This document shows, in pieces, positions 49,279 to 61,500 of a DNA stretch of 64,000 nt. The notes under the pieces are model-generated. The model made no database searches. It saw only the letters and a list, made by a program, of their open reading frames with translations, and was not told the DNA's origin. The stretch covers positions 5,527,024-5,591,023 of the forward strand of contig NW_006498608.1 of the NCBI RefSeq assembly GCF_000471905.2. Reading direction: 5' to 3'. The first letter of the stretch is position 1. The number at the start of each line of letters is the position of its first letter. The position numbers were made by a program, and so were the translations under genes. The stretch is from Amborella trichopoda (Eukaryota; Streptophyta; Magnoliopsida; Amborellales; Amborellaceae).

Positions 49279-49480
49279 TTGGATGCCTCTTTATGAGCTC
49301 TCTCTCTCTCTCGCTCCCTCTCCATGAAAAACATGGACTGATAGGACAACTTTCTATGAGCTCTCTCTCTTCTATATGAGAACTCTTTATGCTCTCTCTC
49401 TCTCCATGAAAAAGATGGACTGATAGGACAGCTGTTTATGAGCTCTTTCTTTCTCTCTCTCTCCCTCCCTCTCTTCTCAC
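49263..49480 (+). repeat. Tandem repeat covering the stop codon of the activase-like gene
   Basis: Units begin at 49263, 49326 and 49408 with GAAAAACATGGACTGAT or GAAAAAGATGGACTGAT, followed by a GGACAACTTTCTATGAGCTC-like segment and a CT-rich run. The first unit includes the last codons (KNMD, TGA), so the other two are copies of the coding end now lying in the 3' UTR. Confidence 0.9.
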
Positions 49481-49634
49481 TTTTGTTGAGCAACTCATGG
49501 CCAATTGCTGCTTAGTTAGCACCCAATTTTTTTTTATATTTCAGGAGTATGAGTTTTAAACACAAGATGCAACTACTAATGGGGTGCTTTCCTTTTGTTA
49601 ATTGATACAAGGAGGTTCTAAGTAATAAAATATG

Positions 49635-49790
49635 ATAGCTTAGGGGTGTTAAAAAGTTTGAGAAATTTTTTTTTGAACTTTAAACTTGGTTGATGGAATA
49701 AATGCAGCGATCCAATTTTACGTGTATCAGTCAAGATTAATTGTGATCACTTTATACCTAAGATAAACGGTCTCATTGTATTTTTTTATT
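49635..49790. repeat. Dispersed repeat, second copy of the 11.9-kb element
   Basis: Ordered matches to 11940-12115, including GTCAAGATTAATTGTGATCA and GTCTCATTGTAT. A third, weaker relative may lie at 50660-50880. Confidence 0.6.
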
Positions 49791-50403
49791 TTTTTTCCCT
49801 TCTGGGCAAGTCAGCCATAAAGAGAAACAATGCATATATTAGTAGAACAAAATAATGCCTGGGGACTTGATCAAACCAGTAGCAAATCTGACGCTTGGCC
49901 ACTGATTGGAGCGCATGTGCGTGAGCATGGCATGCACAACACAAGTGTAGGTATTGGCATATGCACATGTGCGTGTGTATACACACATACATATACAAAC
50001 ACTAGAATTTACCTACAAGTTTTAGGAATGTTTTGTTATTAGAACTTTTTTTAAAAAATCACATACTTTTTTTAAAAAAACACATGAGAGTACCATCCAT
50101 GCATACCCATTCAGTTTCATATAAAAATGATTCGTAGAAGAAAATAAAATTAAAACACGGAACACACTGTGAGCCATCTGATCTTTGATCAAACAACTCA
50201 GAGGCCAACCAAAGTAAGCGTTTAAAAGTCGTTTTTTCTTTCACATATCAACATGAAAACCAGCAAAACCATTTACCTTTGGTGGTGTTAAGGCTTTTGT
50301 TTGTTGTTCCATAGACGAATTGATACTCCAAAAAAGAGTTCCGTGTTCTATGAGCAAAAAAATTCTGCATTTTTATAACTCGAATTTTGTGTTTATGGAA
50401 AAC

Positions 50404-50985
50404 AATTTTTGTGTTATTTGCATAGATACTAACTGGTTCGGAGAGAATTAATTGCAATGCGAGAGAGAGGTTTTTTATTGCGGAGCTACTACCCTGTTCA
50501 AGGAGAATTTTATTGCAAAGCCATTACCTGGTTCAGAGATATTTATTGCAATGTTACTAAAATACTAACTGGTTCATAGAAAGAGAGTGTTTATAGCAAT
50601 GTTACTACCGGCTTAGAGAGTTTCTATTGCAATGCTATTAACTTGGTCAGAGAAGGGGAAAAGTATACAAAGAGAGTATAATGTGTCAATTGATTGTCCG
50701 TTAGATCTCAAATCGAGTAGTTAAAATAATGTCATTGACTAAACTCAAAATTCACAAAAAAATTTTTGAATTTCATGACATACTCCAATCATAAAATTTT
50801 ATCTCTAATGGCTTAGAATAATTGTGAGCTCCTTATAGCATAAATTTGTAGCATAGATAGATGATCTCATAATATACAATCCTGAGAAGAGAGTTTATTG
50901 CAACGGTACTACCTGGTTCACACAGTTTTTATGGAATGCTACTAACTGGTTCACAGAGAGTTTATTGCAATAGCTACCAACTGCC
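50404..50985 (+). repeat. Degenerate minisatellite, ~34-bp unit
   Basis: About nine units of the form GAGAGTTTATTGCAATGCTA followed by CTAACTGGTTCA, in two blocks (50404-50660 and 50885-50985) separated by other sequence. Units differ by substitutions and small length changes. Confidence 0.75.
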
Positions 50986-52139
50986 TCAAGGTAAACTCTG
51001 CTAGTGACTTCCCAATAAAAATAGAGCCATAAAAAAATGACAACCATGGCCACCTCTCCCTTTTCCTACGCATGACTTTAACTTCGTCACCATTATAGTC
51101 TTTTTCCAACTATTTGGAATCGGTTAACTTTATAATATAAGTGAAAAAATAAATATTTTCCTCATTGCTCAGGGATAAGCATCTCAATGACTGTTCCAAC
51201 TTCGACTGTTCCAACTTCAAAACTTCGCCAAAAGATAAAAACAAAAAGGAACAAATACTTCTTCCAACTTCCAATCCATCAGTGCCAGGATCATGTTGTG
51301 CATGTTTGTTTCACTAATGCCTTAGTAAACAGAAAAAATATATAATTTGATGGGACCAAAAAAGAAGGTAAATTTGCCATGGCCCGACGTTTTGATGGCT
51401 AAGGAAATTTTTGCTTAAAAGGACTACATAAAGAAACAAAAAAAAGAATCAGACTTTTATTACTGAAACAAACAAGAAATGGACTTGTTTGGCACCCCAA
51501 TGTTTTACACTCAGCTGTACACACTTCCCTTCTCAACACTACCAAAAACAAACCTATTCAGTCTGCAATTTCCCATTTTCTTGTCTATGAACCTCAAAAC
51601 CAATCAATGAAGGCAAGAAATAAGGATGAGAAAAAAGAGAAAAAAAATACAACCTCACAACAAACCTGTGGCCACAAAGAATGCCAAGCAGCTGATTAAG
51701 AAAGAAAGCTTGATAATCAAACAAAATAAAAGAAGAATGAGTCAAGACCGGGTGGTATCAACTGATTTTCGGGAAACAGCACAAAAAACACTGGCATAGT
51801 CCCGTTTAAATCGAAGTGCAAATCACCTCTGCATAAAATAAGATAGCAGATAAGACAGTTATTTTGCGAGTATTATATGACATTAAATTAAAATAAGATA
51901 GTATTATATGACATTAAATTAAGATAGTATTATATGACATTAAATTAACTTTCTCAGAGAAAATATTGACATCAAATTAATTGGGCAAGAATGAAGATAA
52001 GAAACATACACAATCATAACACAAGAAACATTCACAATGATAAACACAGCACGTTCATTTAACTACTTACAGTTTTTGCATAAAAAGATCATCCTGATTC
52101 TGAATTTGGTTTACAAAAGCAAGCATCTTTGTTGAAACT

Positions 52140-55100
52140 CTAGAATAGATGAAGAGCCATCTTTTGCTTGTTTTGTTTCCATTTAGGTAACTTGTAGAAG
52201 CCTTCTTTAGTCATGCCGAATTTCTCCCTGAATTCTGCAGAAGAAAGGTATGTCTGCAATGCACATAACACAGACCAGCATGAATACCAATCTCAGAGAA
52301 CCTTCTACCATTTTAGTTTCACAGAGAGAGAGAGGGAGAGAGGAATTAACCCATGTTCTACCTCTCGCTTTGTAACATCAATATCTGAAACAGGTTCAGG
52401 AGAATTTATTTTTAGGCGCTCGTAAGGGTACATAGGGAGCCCCTCTTCGTCTTCAGCCTCTCCCTCTTTAACATCTTCCTGTATTGTAAGAGCTTCAATC
52501 CTACTGCTCATCGAATTGGAGTTCTCTTTGCCATTCAACTCGGAGGGCGTTTTCGGTGTCTTGGGACTCGGCTCTGTTCAACGAAAACAAATAACCCAGT
52601 TTTATCACATTGACTTCTCTTCCCTTTGCGTCTTTTAATGTGTACTAGCTAATGCACTTGCTTTGCGAAATGTTTCAACTGAGAAATTAAAAGAAAATTC
52701 ATTACTAAACATTTAATTCAATGAAAAATAATATTTATACCTTTTCATTTAAATTTTATAGTCTAAAAATTCAATTTCTCGCTTTTCATTTTATAGTGGC
52801 GGCAGAGCGACCTAACAGGATTCAAATCTGAACCCGCGAGCCGCCATGCTGGATCCAACAGGTCAGGTTGGGGTCCACTGTACCAGAGGTCAGGTGGTAT
52901 GTGTTCTGGACCTAATCGGGTCCAGATCAGGGTCAGGCAGGAGCCAACCTGTATTGGACCCTTCTGCTTTACAGGCCTACTATTTTATTAATCTGCAGTA
53001 GCTCTCTAGAACAAAATATAGTAATTCCTAGTTCTCTCTAGTTTGGTTTTATTAAAAAGTAGATTTAGATAACAATTTAAATAAATACCCTAGCGGAGAA
53101 ATTTTTTCAGAACTGTCTTAGGATTTAAATAACAAATAAAGGGATTCCCAGGGAGAGATTTTAAGAGTTCTGGCTGATATGTTGACAGAAAGATGTAGAA
53201 AGAGAGAGAGAGTCGAAGGAAGTTTTGGAAGGAAAAATAGTGGTGTGAGCATTTGAAAGTCACACCCTACTTCACACAAGCACACAACCTAGAAGGATGT
53301 CATCATGTGCTCATGACTAAATAGGAGAATATTCATGTGCATGTGAGAAGGGGGTCGAGAAAGAGTAGATATTGTGCATGTAAGAGAAAGAGGGAGAGAG
53401 AGAGGAGGGAGGGAGGGAGGGAAGGGGAGGGGGGGGGGAAGTGGGTGAGAGAGAGAGAGAGTAGTCATTTGCAAGCGAGAGAGCAGAAATGTGCATGTAA
53501 CTTTTACCTTTCGGAGGAGTTCGTGATGGTGTACTTTGTTGAGGTTGGTCAAATGTGGTGGTGAGGGCTGCAATCGCTGTTGATCTTGGGGCCAGTTTTA
53601 TTGAATCAGGGGTCACTGATTTTGGATATAGTTTCCTCACAACTGGGGGTGGAGTCGAGAGGTTTCTTGCATTAGAGTTCTCAAAATTGGCAGCGAGAGC
53701 ATTGAAGGCAGGAGACCTGCCTCTCACACGCACACGATCAGGGCTAAATGACATGCTTCTCGATCGTTGGGATTTGTCAGGTACACTTGACCTTCCTCCA
53801 TAAGATGTTGAAGAGCGCCTCTTGGGCTTCTGATCATGTTGAAACATGATAAATTTAAGATTCATGATAAGATGTTGCAAAGTTTTTACACTGGCTGCCT
53901 GTAGGCCACCTTCTTAAACCAAACTTGAGATGGGTTAAGGGAAAGTTTAAAGTCCTCACCCTTATTAGACACCGCACCGCCGAAAGAAATCAGGAGTTTC
54001 CTTAAATTTACCATATCCATAGTTCTCTACGGGCAGGAATGCATGCATACATATGCATATGCATATATATATGTGTGTGCACACGTTTGGGAAAAGATTT
54101 GGTAGGTCCCACAGCCTACACTGTACAAGTCAGCCCAAGGGCCAAACACATAGCTATAAGGATTTGTTTCACCCCAAAACTCTAAAATCATCTTTATAAA
54201 TCTCCACAATAAATCTAAAAAAAATTCTAAAACAAAGAACTAATTTGGAAGCTCCAAAAAAACTCCAACTCAATTCCCCCTCCAATCTAGACTATCTGTT
54301 TCATGGATAATCAGATTAGGGATTTTTGGGTTTTAGAGCAATCATTTTTATTTTATTTTTTAAATTCTTCAGTATGAAAGATTGATGATTTGCAAAATTC
54401 CAGGTCAAACAAATCCCGCTTAGCTAGGTGTTTGGTCCTTAGTCAAAGTTGTAAAATGTTAGGCCACAAACCTACCAAATCTCTTTCTTCCATTTGTGTT
54501 TGTTCAAGTGAACAAAGGTGCATTCCAAATTCCATTGCAGTTTTCACCTCGTGTATAAACTTTCTGCAAGAACCTAGTCCAATATCGTTTCACATTTTAT
54601 ATTCTTAACAGTAAAAGAAATAGCCAAATATCAGAAACGATTGAAATTAGCAGTTTTGAAAAATAAAAATAAATATAAACCTGATACTCAGATGCCTTAA
54701 AAGATAAGAGATAGTTTCCAAAATTTCATTTACCATCAGGCAAGTTTCAACTGACCACATAAATCATTGATACAAGGTTTAACAGCAAAACAAGTTTTGC
54801 CTGTCCCTCACCACCCTCCAGATCAGCCAGACATCATGACCAGCATAATTATTTTAAGTGTTAGAAGTAAAGACGAGATAATGAGAAATGATAGAAAAAC
54901 AAAAGAATAACCACCAAAGGACAACTAAATAGATCCTCAAGCCTTAAGAGGAGTAAAGGAAGATTATCTTACATCCACAGTTGGCATAATTCCATTCTTC
55001 ACAATAGCAAGCTTCCTCTGGAATGAGTTCCCATGCATCTGTAACAAAGAAAACTAGTAAAAATTTTATAGAGATACAGCAATATGATTAAGAGCATTTT

Positions 55101-58100
55101 CTATATTAAGACTCCCACTTTTTAACTCATTCATCAACCCAATCCATAGAGATTGAGTACCACATAGGAGAGTAGAAAGCAAAGAAGTAAGAACAAACAA
55201 AATGGACATGGTAGTATTCTAAGGATGTAAAATGTCTTTTACTGGATAAAGTAGTGCTCACCGTTGACTTTGCAGAATCCCAAATGAAGAAGCGTGTGAG
55301 GAAGGATGGTTCAGTTCCCTCCATGACAACATATATTGGAGTTTCTCTAGATAATTTCTCTAAGAGAAAATCTTGCTCAAGAAATTTCTAAGAAATAAAT
55401 ATTTCACAAATTACTTTTCCATCTTGCAGTCTATATAAAAAATTATATCGTACTAACTAATCAGGAAAAAAAAATATTTATGTTACCGAAAAAAGAGAGA
55501 AACGACTGAAGACATACTTCCCCAATAGTCAAAGCTTGCATTTTACTCTTCGAATCCACTTGCTGCCCGATCCAAACAAAGATCTCAGAGTGACAATCCA
55601 GAACAAATATGTCCTCAGTCATCAAATCATCTTGGGAAAAGTTGAATATCTCTGTCAACTGTATGAATTACAAAATAAGGCCAAGAGGAAAGAAAAGACG
55701 TAAACATACTTCTAATCATCAGATAGTGAAAAAATGAACTAGATGGTGAGTTTAATAGGAGAAATGACAGTAAGAGAAAATAAGAACGAACCTTTAAACT
55801 GCCTGAATGTGGACAAGCAGAAAAACAGCCATCCATGGAAAGACAAAAAAATGACTATATTAGATTCACATATGCCACAATAAAGAGAAATTTGGATAAT
55901 GACAAACCAAAACTGAGAAAATATCGACATCCTACACCAAGTATGAAATATATTTAAAACAACTTTATACATTTTATAATCATTTTTGTATTTTACCTTT
56001 TGAAAAGGCGCAAGAGAACAGGTGTGGATCACTTTCAGCTTCCTTAGCCAACTTGTGACTTGGGTATTCACATTTACCACCAAGTAAATTCCAGAACTGT
56101 TCAGACTCTGAACCTTCTTTTTGTGGTTTGGACTGGACATTAGGCTGTAAACATTCCAAGACAATGGGCCATATTATTAGTCATGTAGGTACAAAAAAAA
56201 ATTATGAGTTACCAAAAGCAAGAAGGATTTCTTTCTTTTTGATTGATGGGATTAAACCCAAGGATTACACCTAAGAAGAAAATATAAGAATATCAAGCCA
56301 TGTAATATTTTGGGAGGAGGAATTTAGTTCCTGTGAAAGAGTACACCCAAGATAAAATCAAGACCGCTACAATAAGTGGACATACACACCCCCACAAGGT
56401 CAGCTCATGTAAAAGTTTTATGATCACCCCTAGAAACTTCCCAGAAGAATCCTTTAACAGATAAAATTTGCTGTGAGATTAAAATTTGTTTTATCCATTT
56501 TGGGAAAAAACTGAAATAAGGAAAAGGATCTCATCAAAAACAAATAATGTTTCCCCATTTTCTGAAATACTTCCTAACTTTGACTATCTAAAATGTGCTT
56601 CCATGAATTGTCACTAAATCAATATGCATGTTTATGTCTTCGGAAAAAAAATTCAAGCAACAGAGAATATTTCTTCTTCGAAACGGGTTTCTTTTCGTAT
56701 GACTAAGTATGGTTATGAGAGAGGTCATTCAAGTCCAAAAAATATAAAGATTTCCAGTTTCTTTTTTATTTTTTTGAAATTTAAAAAATTCCAGTTTCTG
56801 CTTTACATGTAACAAAACACACTCGCAACAAATTGTATTCAAATTAGCTTTGAAGTTTAGGAAGAACTAAAACACTAAGAATGAACACACCTTTATCAGA
56901 TCCAGTTGCCTCTCAATAAGCTCATGGTCTTCAGAAGTAGTAAGGTTTCCGGACCACGTAAATACAGTCGTGCCTGATAGTAATATGTAGCAATAAGAAG
57001 AATTCAAGGATGTCCCCACCTGATCACAATAAAATGCAAGCATTAGGAGAGCATTTATAAACCATGCACATAGCTGGAATGCAACAAATGCCTGAATTAG
57101 ATGGAAGACCATTTTCCATGCATTATATCAAGAACATTCAGATACAAACTAGACAGACAACTAAGTTTAAGCAATCACTACCGGATCTACTTGAATAGCT
57201 TGCATATTATCTGGTCCAGAACCTTGCACTCTGAAAAGTGCAAGCCCATCTTCAGTGTAAGTATCATCAGCAATCCCATTTTCTGATATGTATTTCTTAT
57301 AACCAGAACTAATGCCACCCTGAAAATATAACATGTCAAAGTTTAGCAGTGATCAGATCACTAAAAGAAAGATGAAAAAAGAGCAAGCAACAAGTAACAA
57401 GACGTATAAATAACAAGACCAAACCTTAAACACGATGAAGCTCTGGAAAATTGAGAAGAATTGGATAGGTTCTTTGCCTTCATATATCCGAGCCTGCAGA
57501 GACTCAGATCAGGGATGCATGCAAAAATTAAAATGCAAAGAACCCAGGTATCTCAAGGTTCAATTGAAAAGATATTTGACCATTATAAAAACTAGAGCTA
57601 CCTGAACAGCCTGCCCCTTCAAGGATTCTGCCATCTTATTTACCAATGTAATCGCTGCACCTCTCTCATCCTACAACAAATTGCCCACCACACGTATTAG
57701 ATTATCTCTATAGTATCACATAACCATAGTCAAAGGAATAACCTAGCAAGTATGAGAAAGCTATAAGTGGTAGCAATAAAAAGCTAAGGCATAAATATAA
57801 GGCTGCAGCCCCACTCATCAAAGTAGGGTTGCAGCCATCTGCATTGTCCATTTATTTGGATGAAGCAGATATTGCACAGTGCCCAACTAGGGAAACTGGG
57901 CCTCTCAAAACTTTCACTCTCTAAACTTCTTCCCTGATTCTTCCCTTCTCGATTCTTTTACTCTCTCTCTCTCTCTNNNNNNNNNNNNNNNNNNNNNNNN
58001 NNNNNNNNNNNNNNNNNNNNNNNNNNNNNNNNNNNNNNNNNNNNNNNNNNNNNNNNNNNNNNNNNNNNNNNNNNNNNNNNNNNNNNNNNNNNNNNNNNNN

Positions 58101-58444
58101 NNNNNNNNNNNNNNNNNNNNNNNNNNNNNNNNNNNNNNNNNNNNNNNNNNNNNNNNNNNNNNNNNNNNNNNNNNNNNNNNNNNNNNNNNNNNNNNNNNNN
58201 NNNNNNNNNNNNNNNNNNNNNNNNNNNNNNNNNNNNNNNNNNNNNNNNNNNNNNNNNNNNNNNNNNNNNNNNNNNNNNNNNNNNNNNNNNNNNNNNNNNN
58301 NNNNNNNNNNNNNNNNNNNNNNNNNNNNNNNNNNNNNNNNNNNNNNNNNNNNNNNNNNNNNNNNNNNNNNNNNNNNNNNNNNNNNNNNNNNNNNNNNNNN
58401 NNNNNNNNNNNNNNNNNNNNNNNNNNNCTACTACTACTACTCTA

Positions 58445-58511
<67 letters not shown>

Positions 58512-61500
58512 CTTATTGTACTTCATATATGAGGAGTTTTAATTGGTATTCACTCTGATAAATACATAATGCAGAGATAGTGGATGAAACAGGGAGAAAA
58601 AACAGAGTTTCAAGGGATGACTTGAGAATTTTGGGTCTCTGAAACTCCATTAAGGAAAACTAACAATGGGTCTCAACAAATTGAAAGACTGTTGTAAATA
58701 GCAGCAGTTATAGCATTGCTGCAGATTTAGGTTAAGTCCTAGGGCTTGTTGTCACAGGACTGGAGAAATCCAAGGGAATAAAGCAGGGGAAGTAGAGAGA
58801 GGTAGAGCTGGAGTGCGAAGCACAAGAAGAACAGAAGATGGGTTAACCAAGGAATGTGTTATTTGGAAGGATAAATTCTTGGGTTTATCCTTGACTTGAT
58901 CTTGCCATTGGTTACTGCTGACAATGGTATGATAGAAACTTCAGAACTACTATTGGCCTGTTCCTTTCATGGCTGCTCTGTAAGTTTTAGGGCAGTTACA
59001 ATCCCTCACCTAACCTCTGCCATATTTAGCAACCTCTCTTGGTAAACTCTACTATTATGGGGCCGCCTCCTAGTTGTTTCTTAACCTGAGGCTGCTTTGG
59101 TTTTATCGGTTTTCCCCTTGGTTTTTAGGGAGTCAACCATCGTAGGCTTTTCCTATTCATGCTATCCTCTTTTGATGAAGAAGAAGCCCTTTTTTTTGAA
59201 GTAAGCTTTGTCACTAGATAGAAACACCAAATAAATGATGCTCTTCTTCCTTCAACAACTCCTAGTTTCTACCATTACTTTGTGTGGATAGAGTTCCAAT
59301 CTTCTAAAACAGAATTTTCCCTCTCTATCCAACACCACAAACGAATGGGAGGTGGTGGACCATACAACAAAAAATCATAGTTAGCCCTCCTTTTCTCTCT
59401 ATTCTCTCTTTCTCAAAGTTCCACCTTGTGATTTTGGGCATTGAGCGTGAGGAGGAAATAGGGTTTAAGAGAGAGAATGGGTCTTGAGGAGGAGGAGGAG
59501 CACCATTGAAAGCTTAATTCAGTGATTCATAAAGGAGAGAGCCACCTCATTTCTCTCTATTCTCTCTTCTCAAAGTTCCATCTCATTTACCAGTTCATAA
59601 AGGAAGAACTGAACTCCTCCCTTCTCCAAATAAATCCAGTTACAAAGAGCGGGAGAGGCTACATATAGAGAGAGAGGGTGAGAGTAGGAATGTGAGGGAG
59701 AGAGAGGCTAGAAAGAGAAACAAAAGATTATAAGAAGTTTAGAGAGACGTAGAGAGGAAGGGTACGGTGTTAAAAGAAAAGGGAAAGTTTTGTAAAAGGC
59801 TGACATAACCGGAGCCTTAGGTGCGCCCCCATTTCCCCCTTTGACTTCTCTGAAATATCTGTGCCATCCAAATTAATGGACATGCCTGCAGCCCTATGAA
59901 AACATTTAGAAACATATCGACCAAAATACGAACAACTCTACTGCCAGATAGAAACTGGCCACAAAGCATTCTTCCACTGTGGCAAACAAGGTAGCGGTAT
60001 GTCTACAAAACTAACAGGTTATTATATTGCCATAAAATATTGAAGGAATACAATACAAAATGGGGTTAGCATTGATTTTAGGAAGACTTGTAGCATGGTT
60101 CAAATCCAATTCCCGACCTTCGCAACTGTGTTGTGAATGTTAGCAGTTAGGTGGTGGAATTCTTGGAGTGGATAAGACCATAGTTTTGGTGTTTGCAATT
60201 TATGAGGCATTGGAGGACTGTTGATTTTGCTAAATTGCATGAGGGAGTTCACATCTGAGTCATTATCTCAGTCTAGGAGTCAATGGGCAGTCAGTACGAT
60301 CTTTATAACTCATATGACAACCTCATCTGATATATAGCTCACACAAAATACCATATAAAGATAAAAAAGCACAAAGAGCGGCTCACTAGAATACATAGCC
60401 TGGAGAAGTTTCAACTTCTTACCTCAATGCTCTGCCTCCCAAACCAGGTACCTATAAGATATTCTTCTTTATCTTCCCCAGGATATGTGTATTGAAACAT
60501 ATAGCAATCACCACTATAAAATTTTGACTGTTCATTTGGTGGTATAAGAGTTTTGTCTTGACCATCTATGCGCCAAACCTGCGCATTGTTAGATAACGAG
60601 AAAATTAGGGGTCAAGGCTCAAATTCAATCCCAAGCATTCCAAAACAGATAAAGATGAGGCATAAACCAAACTAAAATGCTAGTAGACCACATAAATGTG
60701 GGTAAGTTATACACTCTACAGTATATGTAATTATGATAAATGAGAAGAAAATGGGATAGCACCTGTAAGTTTCCAGTGCAATCAATAAATGGTTGTTGTT
60801 CTTCTTTTACTGGAGCAGCTTTCAGGAGGCCCTTGACATTAAATCCTTGACGTTTCAGAAGAGCTACAAGATCCAAAGCATAAACAAGTGTCAGAAAATC
60901 AAATGATATTATCTAACAAAATTACACAGTATATATAAAAACAAAATTGCTGTGGACCAACATACATACATTAAGCTCGTATCTACTGACCTGCAACTTT
61001 GCCTCTACCATCCTCAGAAACAGTCACATCTGTCGTCGAAGGCCATGAATCAAATTTTGATCGAAACATGACAGTCTCAAATCCCTCAATAACACGAATT
61101 ATGTGAGCTTTTGGCCGACTAGGACCAGCAACCAGTTCCTGCAAACCATGAACAGTAAGAGTTATGACATTATATGACAAATAGGAGATCTTAGAAAAAT
61201 ATTACAAGAAGAAAAAGGTAGCATGATTACTTCCGCAGCTGCGCTTGCACTTTTTCTTTCATCTAGAGATGTATTTCTTCCCATCCATACAAAAACTTCC
61301 AACCCGCAATCAAGAACGTAGCAGCTGTTTGTGTCCAGTAATTCTCTTTTCAAGGCATTGGTCTCAAAGGGCACTGCTTGCCCTTTCACTACACTAAAAA
61401 GATAAAAATGAGGGTATTAATTAGTAGAAATCCCCTTTGATTTGCTGACAACAATTGAGAATCTTATAATAGGAAAAGACATAATGAATCTTAGGGAAGA

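Larger units (their letters stand above)
49494..52139. other. Convergent intergenic region
   Basis: Lies between the 3' ends of the activase-like gene (+) and villin (-). It holds a dispersed repeat (49635-49790), a minisatellite (50404-50985), and about 1.1 kb without a gene. The last few hundred bases are presumably villin 3' UTR. A short direct repeat with ATAGTATTATATGACATTAA occurs near 51870-51945. Confidence 0.5.
57797..59905. mobile_element. Probable ~2.1-kb inverted-repeat element in villin intron 10
   Basis: The left part (TAGGGTTGCAGCC at 57824, then TTGTCCATTTATTTGGATG and GCAGATATT) matches the inverted right part (TAGGGCTGCAGGC ending at 59896, then ATGTCCATTAATTTGGATG and ACAGATATT). 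A second GGCTGCAGCC lies just outside on the left. The end words (CATAAGG/CATAGGG.TGCA) resemble the MITE at 40.3 kb. The interior holds an assembly gap and AG-rich sequence; no transposase was found. Boundaries are approximate. Confidence 0.55.

Noticed and set aside
53385-53462. CRISPR-like or coding repeat
   Set aside because: Simple GA/GGGA low complexity with no spacer structure; this is a eukaryotic nuclear intron.
53317-53880. 187-codon minus-strand open frame as a separate gene
   Set aside because: Its N-terminal half is villin exon 20; the rest is read-through into the GA-rich intron.
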